DNA of 64,000 nt, from positions 62,001 to 126,000 of the forward strand of contig JAHQWK010000020.1 in assembly GCA_029856145.1 (NCBI GenBank). Direction: 5' to 3'. This document shows, piece by piece, positions 36,855 to 48,000 of this stretch (position 1 is the stretch's first letter; every line of letters starts with the position of its first letter). The notes beneath the pieces were generated by a model. It ran no database searches. It was not told the origin of the DNA and saw nothing but the letters and a program-made list of their open reading frames with translations. A program made the position numbers and the translations under genes. The DNA is from Promethearchaeia archaeon (GTDB lineage Archaea; Asgardarchaeota; Lokiarchaeia; Sigyniarchaeales; SOKP01).

Positions 36855-37883
36855 TTATAATATTGAAATTGAAGTAAAAAATAATATTGTTGATATACAA
36901 AAATTAAATGTTAAATTATCGTCAATCTCTAAGTCCAAATAATCTATTATACCAATGATCATCATTCCAATAAAAGGAATCAGAAACAATCCTGGAACGC
37001 TGAATCTATAATAATTTCTTAGTATAAATAACACAATTACTCCTGAGAGAAAGGCAGCAATGATACCTCCAATTAGTCCTTCATAAGTTTTATTTGTTTT
37101 TCTAATCTTTCTGCGACCAATTGTTCTCCCAACTAAGTTTGCGGTTACATCTCCAAAAATAGACATTGCCATTGAAGTACAGATTATTACTGGCCCGATG
37201 GGTTGAATTATACCATATAACAAAATTATGGAAAAACATCCAATACTCATAGAAATATGAGGTCCTAACCTCATATGTAGTTCTTTTTCCCTTAATATTT
37301 GATTGACTTGTTTTAAAGGATAAAACTCGGGAGTTAATATTCTTACAATATCAGCCGTCAATAACCCTATCAAAGATATCACAACTAAAAAAACTACTAA
37401 ATTTTGAGAAAAAATCATTATATCGCCGCCTATATATACGAAAAGATTTTGTAATAGAAACCCTAGAGTAAAATAAAAAAAAATTATTCCTAATACAACA
37501 AAATGGGTTAATTTTCTATATATATCATATTTAAGAGGGAGTTCTGTGAATGGTTGAAGTTTAATATTATTATTGCTTTTTTTCCTTATTTTAATTCTAT
37601 GTTTCTCTCGAGAAATGAAAAGATAGAATAAAGGCAAAAAAAATATGATAAACGTAACCGTTAAAATATTAAAGGGAAACTCTATAAATTCTCTACTAGG
37701 GAGATTAAATATGTTTATTAGGACTAGATTTATTGTAATAGAAACAATAAGAATTAATGCATTTACTAAATTATTTATAAAAGCTCCTATGTCTCTTTTC
37801 TTTCTTGCTAAATAAGTAATATAAAGAATAAATAAGCCATACAAGTATAAATAGCATACAATTATTATCGAAAGAGCATTCAA
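36855..37883 (-). CDS. Dolichol/phytol kinase-like membrane enzyme
   Basis: A 342-residue protein with about nine membrane helices. DIYRKLTHFVVLGIIFF and ADIVRILTPEFYPLKQ, then SIFGDVTANLVGRTIGRRKI and KTYEGLIGG, follow the R-K-x-x-H, Asp, GD-x-x-A and K-x-x-E-G pattern of the SEC59/VTE5 family of CTP-dependent polyprenol kinases, related to CDP-diglyceride synthases. It probably phosphorylates dolichol, phytol or another isoprenoid alcohol in membrane lipid or glycosylation metabolism. CarS (CDP-archaeol synthase) is much shorter, so that is less likely. Confidence 0.75.
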   Translation of the reverse strand: MNALSIIIVCYLYLYGLFILYITYLARKKRDIGAFINNLVNALILIVSITINLVLINIFNLPSREFIEFPFNILTVTFIIFFLPLFYLFISREKHRIKIRKKSNNNIKLQPFTELPLKYDIYRKLTHFVVLGIIFFYFTLGFLLQNLFVYIGGDIMIFSQNLVVFLVVISLIGLLTADIVRILTPEFYPLKQVNQILREKELHMRLGPHISMSIGCFSIILLYGIIQPIGPVIICTSMAMSIFGDVTANLVGRTIGRRKIRKTNKTYEGLIGGIIAAFLSGVIVLFILRNYYRFSVPGLFLIPFIGMMIIGIIDYLDLEIDDNLTFNFCISTILFFTSISIL

Positions 37884-38033
37884 GAATGATCAAATTAATA
37901 AGATTTTAATATTTAAAAGATCCTTTTATTTTAAGATTTTCTTGAAGTAAGAAGGTTTTCAAATCTAGAAATAAATCTAATACCATAAAAATATCATAAA
38001 AATCTGTAAAATTTATTAAAAAAGTAATTAGAA

Positions 38034-38438
38034 TTAGCGATCTTCGAAAATTTTATATAGATTTTTAGCAGCAATCCTCATAACTTTTACAGTCTTCATT
38101 AAAGTGTCAATTATCGTTCCAGCACAAACAATTACTAATCTTCCTGCATTTGTAATAACAATATAGCCATCTTGAGCTCGAACAATAATTTCACTTAAAT
38201 CTTCCTGAAATAAAGTCTGGATTGTTGATCGCCCGGTCATTAATAAGGCACTTGAAAGACCACAAAATTGATCTCCATCAACCTGATATTGTGGTAATGC
38301 GCTAAATGCTATTTGATAACCTTCTTGAGATACAAGAGCAATCGCCTCAATATCTGCATTTGATGTTATAAATGTAATTTGAGGACTAATTTTTTCGATA
38401 TCCTCTTGATTGATTCCTAAGTCAGACCCAAATTGAAT
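38034..38438 (-). CDS. Roadblock/LC7-domain protein, apparent ATT start
   Basis: A 134-residue roadblock protein. The fold is traced by ITFITSNADIEAIALVSQEG, IAFSALPQY, the FCGLSSALLMTGRSTI helix, LSEIIVRAQDGYIVITNAG and LVIVCAG. Roadblock proteins in Asgard archaea are thought to form platforms for Ras-like GTPases and for MglB-like regulators. The first ATG in the frame (38240) would cut off half of the domain. The frame is open to a stop at 38453-38451, and no ATG, GTG or TTG occurs before the domain. ATT at 38438, 6-10 bases after GGTG, gives an N-terminus beginning IQFGSDLGI. The GTPase at 19427 is a possible partner. Confidence 0.75.
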   Translation of the reverse strand: MQFGSDLGINQEDIEKISPQITFITSNADIEAIALVSQEGYQIAFSALPQYQVDGDQFCGLSSALLMTGRSTIQTLFQEDLSEIIVRAQDGYIVITNAGRLVIVCAGTIIDTLMKTVKVMRIAAKNLYKIFEDR

Positions 38439-38856
38439 ATCTCTACACCTTTAGTGCTTTTAGATTTTATAATTATTATTATAAATATAATAATTTTTAT
38501 CTTATTATATTTTTATTTTCACAACTTAAAGTTTCTTTTTAACGTGATCTTAGTAAACTAAAATATAAAAATTCATTATAATTATGAATTATGGAGTTTA
38601 GCGCTCTTATTCTTATTCTCATATATCAAATTTAGGGCAAGTTAAAAAAAAAGTGTTAAATAGCTATTTATCAAAATGTCTTATTTCTTCTATAATATTT
38701 TTAAACGCGTACTTTATTTACTATTCAAAAGTAAATTTTAATACTTTATAAACTTAAAATATTTAAAAACCTATTAAAATTGATTTAAAGGTTTAAACTT
38801 TTTTATACTTAGAATTTATTATTTTAAGAATTACACTCTAGCAATGAAATTAAATT
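38439..38856. other. 418-bp AT-rich divergent intergenic region
   Basis: This separates the roadblock gene from the 768-residue gene. It has several TATA-like stretches and A/T tracts but I see no RNA gene, repeat or credible reading frame. It most likely holds the two divergent promoters. Confidence 0.6.
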
Positions 38857-41163
38857 ATGATAACAACACGAGAATTTATAAATTATCAATATTCTCTGAT
38901 ATTTGGTTATTCTTCTCCAAATGAAGTTATAGTTGGAGATGTAATTGGCCCTGGAAGGCTTACAAGAGAAAAAGTGAATGAACTTTCGAAGGAAGTCATT
39001 AAATATTTAACAATGTATAATGCAGTTCTGCGGGATTATACAGGTGCAGAAGTATTCAGTATTGAGTTTGATTTATACAATGTTGATGAAAAAAGTGCCC
39101 GAGTTAATATTTACCCCAAATCAATGATTTTCATACCAGGAAAATATAAAGATTGTGAAAGTTTATTACTTGCTTTGAAACCCGAAACTGGAGTTTTAAA
39201 TATACATAAATCCAGAGAATCGTTGAATAATATAAGTAAACTATTTTTTGAGGTAGAAGAGTTTTCTGATCGCCCAGAATTAAATAGAGAAAATAAGCAA
39301 GATTTATATAACAAATTTGCCTCAAGATTCAATAAGAAATTTTATGGAGAACTAGTTGAAGATAAATGGAACAAGAAATTAATTGGTATAAGTAAAACTC
39401 TACCAACTGAAAAAGAAATGTTAAATACATATGCTAAAGTTATCTCTAATGTTGAGGTTTTATGGTATAAAAAACCTATGGAGATTAATTTGTTGAATTC
39501 TAAATTTCAAAAGATTAAAAGCTTATTCAATGGACAACATGCAATTGAACATCTTAAATTCTCAATATCTGAGCCAAGTGCTAATTTTATTGTTGACAAA
39601 ACTTTAAATTTAGGGACGAATCTCATCAATTTAGCAAATACAGGTACTATAGATGAATCTCTAGATGAAATAATTATTTTTATGGTTAATTTTGTTATAA
39701 AAAAAATAAAAAATTATAGTGAACCTCATACAGCAGAATGGCTAATGGCTAATGTAAATACAGTGCTTATTGATTTACAAGGACATTTAAATAAATTTTT
39801 GGAATATTCTAAAAATTTTCTTAGTACAGGGGAAATGGGGGATCTTGATGAATTGTTAAACAAATTTGAATATTTTATATTAAATAAAGGAAAATTAGAA
39901 AGCGAAAATTTCGATCCTATATGGAAAATAGCAAATAAGTTTATAGAACAAGCAATAACTCAAAAAATGAGTCTACGAATAATAGAATTAAGTTCAGTTT
40001 TTAGTTATTTTTCAGAAATCATAAATAAGGGGCTTAGGCTAATAAGATTATCACTTCCAAAATATCTTTCATATCGCCGATTAAAAACTCTAACTACTAA
40101 TTTAATAAATAAATCATATGAAAAATTTAACCAGGAGCAAAAACCCGCAAAACTTTTAGGACAGAAGTTAATAAATAAGTTTAAAGCATTTCTTTTTAAT
40201 CAAATTGAAACACATCCACTTCTATTAAGAAAGGATCTTAAATATAATGAAAGAGAACTAATAAGAGAGTTTACTTTCTTAGTTGATAAGAATACTGATA
40301 CATTTTTTAACGAAATAGATTTGAAAATAGATGATTTAATTTCTTTTGCGGAGATCCAGATGGAATCTAAAATAAATAGTATAAAAAATCATATTGAAAA
40401 ATTCAAGAAATTTTCAACGGAATTACATTATCTATTAAGCTACGTTTTAAGGCATTCTACAATAAATCGCTATATAAAGGAAGAACCTGATAAAGAAATT
40501 AGTGATCCTGTAAGCTTCTCAAATAGATTTCATAGATTTTTAGAAAAAAGAATAGGAGGTATAAATCTAGATTGGAAGTCTTATGTTCTAGATTGGATTA
40601 AAGATTATTCTAAGAAATATCTAAGGCCAGAAGAACAAAGGGCATGGACATTAGACGAAGTTTATAATAATTTTATTGGGTATTTTGAAGAGAGAGAATT
40701 AAATGAGCAAAAAATCGAAAATTTCTTAACATTTTTAGATGCATATATTGCAAAGTTATCCAATCCAGAAGAAAGAAGTTTGTTACTTGAATTTTATAAA
40801 AATTATGAACTTAGTATTGACATCAATACCGAATTTCCGAAGTATGTTAGAAATAATATTAAAAATGAGTTAAACAATCTAAATCCTCAACTAGAAAATA
40901 TTACTCCTTTCAATTATTTTAATCTAGATGGGAATGAGACATTTTATGATTATATAAAAGATACAGAATTAAAGTATTTTTCAAAATTAGTACCAAGGCC
41001 TTTAACTGTAATTTTAAAACATATTTTAACAAATGAGGAAAAAGAATTATTTAATGGTGATCTTTTTCATGTGCTAGATTTCAAATTCTGGCACAATAAT
41101 GCTCGATTCGAAATATCAGATAACTTTAAAGAAGTTTATAGAGAATGGGTGAGGGAATTATGA
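38857..41163 (+). CDS. Large helical protein of unknown family
   Basis: A 768-residue protein I do not recognise. Residues 1-115 look like a separate alpha/beta domain (LIFGYSSPNEVIVGDVIGPG, then ARVNIYPKSMIFIPGKY), and the rest is almost entirely alpha-helical and charged. No Cys pairs, P-loop, catalytic motif or membrane helix is apparent. The last 19 bases overlap the start of the next gene, also large and helical, so the two are translationally coupled and probably form a complex. It may be Asgard-specific. Confidence 0.8.
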   Translation: MITTREFINYQYSLIFGYSSPNEVIVGDVIGPGRLTREKVNELSKEVIKYLTMYNAVLRDYTGAEVFSIEFDLYNVDEKSARVNIYPKSMIFIPGKYKDCESLLLALKPETGVLNIHKSRESLNNISKLFFEVEEFSDRPELNRENKQDLYNKFASRFNKKFYGELVEDKWNKKLIGISKTLPTEKEMLNTYAKVISNVEVLWYKKPMEINLLNSKFQKIKSLFNGQHAIEHLKFSISEPSANFIVDKTLNLGTNLINLANTGTIDESLDEIIIFMVNFVIKKIKNYSEPHTAEWLMANVNTVLIDLQGHLNKFLEYSKNFLSTGEMGDLDELLNKFEYFILNKGKLESENFDPIWKIANKFIEQAITQKMSLRIIELSSVFSYFSEIINKGLRLIRLSLPKYLSYRRLKTLTTNLINKSYEKFNQEQKPAKLLGQKLINKFKAFLFNQIETHPLLLRKDLKYNERELIREFTFLVDKNTDTFFNEIDLKIDDLISFAEIQMESKINSIKNHIEKFKKFSTELHYLLSYVLRHSTINRYIKEEPDKEISDPVSFSNRFHRFLEKRIGGINLDWKSYVLDWIKDYSKKYLRPEEQRAWTLDEVYNNFIGYFEERELNEQKIENFLTFLDAYIAKLSNPEERSLLLEFYKNYELSIDINTEFPKYVRNNIKNELNNLNPQLENITPFNYFNLDGNETFYDYIKDTELKYFSKLVPRPLTVILKHILTNEEKELFNGDLFHVLDFKFWHNNARFEISDNFKEVYREWVREL

Positions 41164-43550
41164 TTAGTGGTGTTAAAAGGAAGACAACTGCAGTTGAAAG
41201 TACCTTCAGATTTTTTCAAACTGTTGATTTAATAATTTCTCATTTTAAAAGAGAGGCTGACAAAAATAAAATCTTTGAGCTTATTAGTCAAAAAACAAGT
41301 CTTAGTGATTTACTAATTGCTACTGCAACTATTCATATTTACCACAGTTTAGGAATTCGAGTTCAAAAGCTATTGGATAAGGATAAATTTACTTTTGACT
41401 CGACTAAAAAATTAGAACTCAACGAAAAAAAGACGATTATTGATGAGGTTAATTCGCTATTAAAAAATTCCTTAAACCTTGAAGTAAATCTTCTCAACAA
41501 GATAATTGATTTAGAAAATATATTTATTTCTTTTTTGATCGAAGAACGAAAGGAAGAAATTCAAGATATTCAAAAAGAGCGAATGTTAAAAGATCTTGAA
41601 GGTCAGTTTGAACAAGAATTGCAGGAAATCATTTTGAATTATCCCCAATTTTACTTTTATGATTTAATAGGTGATTTAATTGGTCTTAATAATGAAGTTA
41701 AAAAAGATATTTTGGAAGAATCTGCTGCTTTTAAGGATATATCTGTTGAATTAGAGAAAAAACTAGAATTAGAAGAAAAAGAAGATAAATTCATAGAATT
41801 AGCGACTTTAGATCGACTAATAAATAAAATCCAGACCGATTTTGAATTTAAATCATATAAAGAATTACAAATTGAAGCAATGCCCGTAAGAATGATAAAA
41901 AGGAGGGTAATAGACTATAACTTTAACAGGTTTCCCATTTCAATACCAGGATTGAAGGTATTTATAGAAGCAAATAATCTAAAAAAAGACCTTATTTATA
42001 AAATTGAAAGTGCTCTTAAAGAAAAAATCGATTATGACCAGTTTGAAAAAAATATTCTTAGTTTTTTAAAATTTGCATTAATTAAAAAACTCAAAGAAAA
42101 TCCAAATGATTTTATCTACTTCTTACAAAGCATAAATGAATGTGAATTTGATGATATAATATATACACTAAAAAAATATGGAGTATACAATATTCTACAT
42201 CTCTTAAATGTTGATGAAGAGCTTACAGCTAAAGTAAAAAGCAATATAGTTAGATACAATATAAAAAAGCTAGATATTGTATCTTTAAATGACAATAAAC
42301 AGAACTTAATTTATTTAGCAAAAAAAGCGATTTCTGAAGGGAATTTCCAACATATCAAAGATACCATAGAAAGATCTGAAGAGATCTCCGAATTTGAATT
42401 ATTAAATATATTAAAACAAGATCCAAATAAACATCAAGGTTTGTTAAGAATTTTAGAAGAAAAAGCAGGAATAAATATTAATAACTTGCGACAGTACATT
42501 AGAAAAAAGCAGGCCATCGATAAAGTCTTTTTAGGTGAGCTAAAATTAAAAAATTATTCTCACATATTATTTATTTTAGAATTTGAAGAGATTTTGAATA
42601 AAATAGCAAAAGACATTTTCTTTTATATTTTATCTAAGATTTTAAGGCAACTTAGCAGAATAATAGAAGTATATTCTAAGGTTTCCAATGACAGATCACT
42701 ATTCTTATTAGCTTTAAAAAAAATAGATGGAACAACTGATTCAGAAGAGTGGATTAAAGTAAAACTTGAAGAATTGATAATTAAACGATTAAATAAGAGA
42801 CAAGAAGAATTGGTTATTGTATTTAATGCAAACAATCAGCCTTTTTTAGTTAATGGATTTATATTGGCACGATTGATGGAAAAATCTTTAAAAGAAGCGA
42901 TTTCTGAATTAAGAAATAATGGAAGTTTAATATATCAAAATGTTGCTGAATTAAAGTTAAAATCTGATATAATATCTCCAATTTCATATTGCATTGGATA
43001 TGACATAATTAAAAGATTTGAAAATTTTGAAGAACGCCGTAAAGCAGAAGTAGAACTTATAATTGAATCTAAAGAAAAACAAAAAGAGGAGAAAGCTAAA
43101 AAAATCCGTGAAGTACAAGAATTAAGTACTTTAAATTGGATTGAACGCAGAATCACAAGTTCTCTAATGAGAATTAATAGCCCCGGAATTAACCCAAATC
43201 AATTGTATTGGCAAGAAAAAGATACAAAAATAGCTACTGATAATATTAAACTTCATAGTGAATTAAAAGGAGAACCTATTGAGTTAATCTCTGAATTTTT
43301 TAATTTTACCATAGAAAAAATTAGGAATTTTGGTTCAGATATTAAATTACCCGATTATGGAAAAATTAAGGAGATGGTAAATAATATTACTGAAAAAACA
43401 TTAATGAAAAGACTTAAAATCGCTCCTACTCCTGAAGAAAAAAAGAATTTACTCGATGGAGAACGGTATGAAATTGGGAATCAGGTTGCTGTAAAAATTG
43501 GTAAGTTACTAGATAAGGCATTGTATACTAAATTTAGAAGTAAGAAGTAA
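41145..43550 (+). CDS. Large coiled-coil protein of unknown family, coupled to its neighbour
   Basis: An 801-residue, highly charged helical protein of unknown family. Residues about 125-240 and 640-690 are rich in Glu/Lys heptad-like stretches (KLELEEKEDKFIELA, ESKEKQKEEKAKKI) and may form coiled coils. It overlaps the upstream gene by 19 bases, so the pair is translated together. No enzymatic or binding motif is visible. A structural or scaffolding role is a guess from composition. Confidence 0.8.
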   Translation: MGEGIMISGVKRKTTAVESTFRFFQTVDLIISHFKREADKNKIFELISQKTSLSDLLIATATIHIYHSLGIRVQKLLDKDKFTFDSTKKLELNEKKTIIDEVNSLLKNSLNLEVNLLNKIIDLENIFISFLIEERKEEIQDIQKERMLKDLEGQFEQELQEIILNYPQFYFYDLIGDLIGLNNEVKKDILEESAAFKDISVELEKKLELEEKEDKFIELATLDRLINKIQTDFEFKSYKELQIEAMPVRMIKRRVIDYNFNRFPISIPGLKVFIEANNLKKDLIYKIESALKEKIDYDQFEKNILSFLKFALIKKLKENPNDFIYFLQSINECEFDDIIYTLKKYGVYNILHLLNVDEELTAKVKSNIVRYNIKKLDIVSLNDNKQNLIYLAKKAISEGNFQHIKDTIERSEEISEFELLNILKQDPNKHQGLLRILEEKAGININNLRQYIRKKQAIDKVFLGELKLKNYSHILFILEFEEILNKIAKDIFFYILSKILRQLSRIIEVYSKVSNDRSLFLLALKKIDGTTDSEEWIKVKLEELIIKRLNKRQEELVIVFNANNQPFLVNGFILARLMEKSLKEAISELRNNGSLIYQNVAELKLKSDIISPISYCIGYDIIKRFENFEERRKAEVELIIESKEKQKEEKAKKIREVQELSTLNWIERRITSSLMRINSPGINPNQLYWQEKDTKIATDNIKLHSELKGEPIELISEFFNFTIEKIRNFGSDIKLPDYGKIKEMVNNITEKTLMKRLKIAPTPEEKKNLLDGERYEIGNQVAVKIGKLLDKALYTKFRSKK

Positions 43551-43689
43551 TCTTCTTCAATATAATCTTTATTTTAAATTTTTATTCCCATTTCTAACTT
43601 ATTATTTTAAAACTTCTTTTTGAAATAAAAAAGATATTAAAATATTCTTTCCTTAATTTACTAAAATTAGATAGAATTGTTACATTCTT

Positions 43690-43965
43690 ATGGCTTCAGT
43701 ATTTTCATGGATTAAAAAAGAAATTGTGTATTTAAAAGATTCCTTTTTCCAAATAGTTAAAGCATTATTTCTTGTTATTTTAGCATCTAGCGGTTTGATA
43801 TGTGCTATATTCTTAAGATATTTAGGATATAGTGGCACAATCATTTCATTTGTTAGTATTATTATCGAACTTATATCTCTCATTTTGTGTTATTTCTTAT
43901 TACGGGGATATTTAAAAACAAAGGAAAAAACTGAAGCTTCTACATCCAAAGGTAAGAAACTCTAA
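43690..43965 (+). CDS. Small two-helix membrane protein
   Basis: A 91-residue protein with two hydrophobic segments, roughly residues 18-42 (IVKALFLVILASSGLICAIF) and 48-70 (IISFVSIIIELISLILCYF), and a charged Lys/Thr/Ser-rich C-terminus. No family motif. It lies 139 bases after the 801-residue gene and ends 12 bases from a convergent nuclease gene. Confidence 0.6.
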   Translation: MASVFSWIKKEIVYLKDSFFQIVKALFLVILASSGLICAIFLRYLGYSGTIISFVSIIIELISLILCYFLLRGYLKTKEKTEASTSKGKKL

Positions 43966-43977
43966 TAATAGAGGAAA

Positions 43978-44706
43978 TTAAATAAAAATTTCCCAGGGTC
44001 GCTCATCGATATGCTGGGAGATCAAATATTCTTTTATATCTTCCTTCAAAATATATGGATCATATTCCCATGCTCCCTGTTTATTAAAAGAAACACATCT
44101 AACTTTTTTAAGATTTAATTTAGACTTTACTAAAAACCCATACATAGCAACTTGAGGGAGAGAAAGCAAAAAATTTCCTTCTGGTTTATAATCAATCACT
44201 TTAACAACATCATTTTCAATTTGAATTAAATCAATATGACCTGTTATCGCCACATTTTCTTTTTTACCCCAAATCGGAACCTCTATTGCAACAGCATCTT
44301 TATCCTTAATTAAAATGTTTTTCAAAATTGGTTCATGCCCAGGAACACCCGAGATATTGTTTTCTTGATAATTTTCAAAAACATTTTGAGCATACTTTGG
44401 TAATTTTGATTCAGAATCAGAATACCGAATTTTACCAGATCTAATTAGGTTTTTACTATAACTTCTAATAAAAGCAGATTTAAGACCTTTAATTTTAAAT
44501 TGAGATACCCTCGGAAATTCTCTTGAATTAAATAGTCTATTAGGGATTACCCCTTCGTAGACTCTTTTAAAATGGACCTTAAGCCTATTTAATTCTTCTC
44601 GATTAGTAATAATTTGAGAGTATTTTTCTTTATGATGCTCCTTATTCCAATTAAAAGAATAAGGAATATTTTGATGGATATATGTCTTTATCTTAAGTTT
44701 AAACAA
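43978..44706 (-). CDS. PD-(D/E)XK nuclease, RecB/Cas4-like
   Basis: A 242-residue protein whose C-terminal half carries the RecB-type nuclease signature: GHIDLI supplies the metal Asp, VIDYKPEG supplies the D-x-K pair, and LPQVAMYG is the Q-x-x-x-Y motif. The N-terminal half is basic and may bind DNA. I see no four-Cys cluster, which distinguishes it from canonical Cas4, and there are no cas genes or CRISPR repeats nearby. It may act in DNA repair or as a defence nuclease; its context does not decide which. Confidence 0.75.
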   Translation of the reverse strand: MFKLKIKTYIHQNIPYSFNWNKEHHKEKYSQIITNREELNRLKVHFKRVYEGVIPNRLFNSREFPRVSQFKIKGLKSAFIRSYSKNLIRSGKIRYSDSESKLPKYAQNVFENYQENNISGVPGHEPILKNILIKDKDAVAIEVPIWGKKENVAITGHIDLIQIENDVVKVIDYKPEGNFLLSLPQVAMYGFLVKSKLNLKKVRCVSFNKQGAWEYDPYILKEDIKEYLISQHIDERPWEIFI

Positions 44707-45033
44707 TATAAATACTCTCTCTTAATTTACCAAATCTATATAATACAATTAATATAAATTCTAAATTTAATTAAAGAATTTCACTTATTAAAAACAATGT
44801 GTTAACAATTTATTAATTTATTAAATTTACTTTGACCATATCTCCCGACATAAAATAGTAAGGAAACTTGAGATATCTGTAATTTGTAATTTAGAGAAAT
44901 CTACCCAAATACTAAACTTTTAAATATATTATTGGTAATATTTTAACGAAGAATAAGAATTGAATTGCATTGACTGTAATTAATTATTTGAGCCTAATCA
45001 CTATAGAAAGGGATAAAAAATAGCAGGATTCTT
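44707..45033. other. 327-bp AT-rich divergent intergenic region
   Basis: This lies between the nuclease gene and the 1206-residue gene. It contains several TATA-like stretches such as TTTAAATATATTATT about 115 bases before 45034, and I see no gene or structured repeat in it. Confidence 0.6.
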
Positions 45034-48000
45034 ATGAATACTCTGAATTTAGATATTTTAATTAACATGCTAAATGACACCTTAGCAAAGGATGTTAACC
45101 AAATATTCAGTAATCTCTTAAATGAAATTCAGAATTATTTAGATTTAGTTCCAATCAGTCCAAATATAATAATCATTATTACAGATGAGCTAAAGGAATA
45201 TTCAAAAAAATTTTTTAGTCTTGGAGTAAGGAGAACACTGATAAATAATCAAACTCAGATAGAAATTTCAGAAAAATATTTAAAATTTTTACATTTTATC
45301 CTACTAAGAGAAGCTTACTTAAATTTTGTCCCATATGAATTAAGAGAGAAACAGATTATCCAAATTGTTATTCATGAAATAATAGAAAGTGATCTTTTTA
45401 AACTAGGGGTGATTAGTGAATGGAAAGAGCTAGTTCGAAGTAATATAATCAATTATGACTTTTTATCATCTCAATTTGATAAACTCGATAAGTTTTTTAA
45501 GCTTGAAGCAACAGAAACGACTCAAAGTCCTACACAATTCTTTTTTGAATTTATTCGCAGGAATGTTTCTGTAATTCATGATAAGATGGATGATTTTTAT
45601 GATATTCTTTATGAAGAATTTATCTATAAAACTTCAAAATCTCTCTATAATGATGCGATTGTAGAAACAATAAGAGTTCTTGTAAAAATTTTTTACCAAG
45701 TAAAATTTTTTAAAAATTACAGTGAGTTTGAAGACCATTTTATTGAACTTAAGGAGAAGGGGATTATCTCTACTAATTTAAGTAAGAGAAAGTTTAGCGA
45801 AAATTTACGTTTGATTAATAAATATACTATAATATCTCCTTCATATAAGCTAAACTATCATAAAGTAAACATAGTTGTAGCTATTACTGTTCTAAAGTTT
45901 AATCCTATTTTAGATCGAAAAGATATTTATTATTTCTTAGACAGAATCCCTTTTTTACATAATCCTATTTTTACGAAAAACGGATTTTCTGAGGAAATCT
46001 ATTGTTATTTTGTTATACCTAAAATTTATTTAAAAGATTTATTGAAATTTATTGAAAAACTAAAAAATTTTGGTTATATTATTAATAAAGAATGCTATAT
46101 CTGGAAAGCGTATAATAACAACCTAAACTTGAACTATTTTAGGGAATACTTTAAAGCATTAAATAAAATCATAAATCCAAATCATGTGGAGTATGATGAT
46201 AGATTTGAGCTTAAATTCTTAGATCTATATGATGAGCCTCATAAATTAATTGATCTTAATTTATTAGAATGGGTTATATTTGAAAGAGTTGCACAGTCTA
46301 GTCCCACAGGTATGGGTTTCGGACGTAGAGCAGACATACTTCAGTCACTTAAGGACGAAATGTTAAATTATATTGAAAGTGAAAGAGTTCTAATAATAAA
46401 TTTAAGGGATTCTCTTAGTGTATTTTATAAAAAACCACAATTAAAAAAGGAGCTACTTGATTTTTTAGATAGCAATCAGAAGTTTGGTTTTTTTTATATA
46501 AATGATATGCTTCAGCAAATATTTAAATACTTAGATGCAATTAAAAAGTTAATAAAAAGAAATCCTGAAATTAAGACTATAAGTAAACTCCAGGAGTTTC
46601 TAAGATTTCACCAATTTTCTCAGTTGATGGAAGAAAATATTTCTTTCAAAAATAAAGATATTCAATCAATAGTATTTAGAGATTTCATTCCATTATTTTT
46701 TAAATCATTTCAAGAATTTAGAAAATTAGAAGAAAAATATGGTTTTATCTATAATTTCTTTGAAGCTTGTAGAAAGTTAAAAATATATAGTTTCGATTTG
46801 ATGAGACGAATCATTAGAGATGAACAATTAGTTAAAAAAATTTATTATACAAAAGAAAAAAAACTTAAAGGATCTTTTGAGAAATTTAAACCATATAAAA
46901 TTACTAACCAAATGCTCAATTCCACATTTATAAAATTTCTAGATGCAAACTTAATTTCCCCTCAACTGATTAATACTATAACAACAAGTTCATTTGCCAA
47001 ATATCATCCCGTTCTGCTATTAAAAGACACAATTAATGTTAACAATCAAATAGCAAAGATTATAAAATATTTTCCAAGAGTGTTTTTAGAAAAAGTTAGG
47101 AATTTATTCACAAATGAATCCTTTATAGTATTATTTACTTATTTCCTAAATATTAAAGAAAAAGATTTATTTTGTTCGATTCTATACCGCATTTTTAAGG
47201 AAAATATTGTTAGTTTTAAGAGATACTTTACAAGTGGTTTATCACCTTTTGTATTAATCAAAGATTTTTATGATTTTGATAGAAATAAGTTTTTTTATAC
47301 AAAGGATTTATTTGAGGAAAGTCTTCTTTATATACAAAAAATATTAGGGGATCCTTTAAATCCGCTTCAGGATATTAAAACAACTAATCAAGAAAGATTT
47401 TGGTCTAAAGATCAAAATATTATCAATTTAGTAAAAGCTGTTGATAGTCGTGTTTCACATGAACAACCTGACTTCAATTTCAATAGGTTAAATAAATTGA
47501 TTGAATTCAATCGTAGTCTTAAAACAATACTTCTTAATCCAGAAAAATTTAAAAATTGTCAACGGGCAAATTTTTTTAAGAATTTTATTAAATCGATAAA
47601 ATTCATCCCAAATTTTCAAGCTTTTGGCCTAAATCAATATTTCTTATACATTCGTCCTTCAAATATAGATGAAATAGATTTTAAGCATCTTCTAATTAAT
47701 ACTTTTCAGTCTATTAAATATCCAACAGTAATAGATGATACAAACTCTTTTTTAATTAAATACATATTTCCTTATCGCAATCCCAATATGAAACATCTGA
47801 ACTGGTATTTAAAAACAAAACTTATAATACAGGAGTATTGTCTCTTTTCTTTTAAAAAAATAATTCAAATTTTCAATTTTAATTATAACCTGAATGCTAA
47901 TGGATGGAATTATGATTCAAATAGATTCAAAATATACATGCAGAATATACTTTTTAATCCAGATTATGAATTAGATTTTTCTAAAATACGACAGTTAAAT

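Noticed and set aside
38240..38438. Roadblock protein truncated at ATG 38240
   Set aside because: The upstream codons encode the missing first half of the domain without interruption.
43978..44706. Cas4 and a CRISPR locus
   Set aside because: The nuclease has the RecB-type motif but lacks the Cas4 cysteine cluster, and no repeats or cas genes are nearby.
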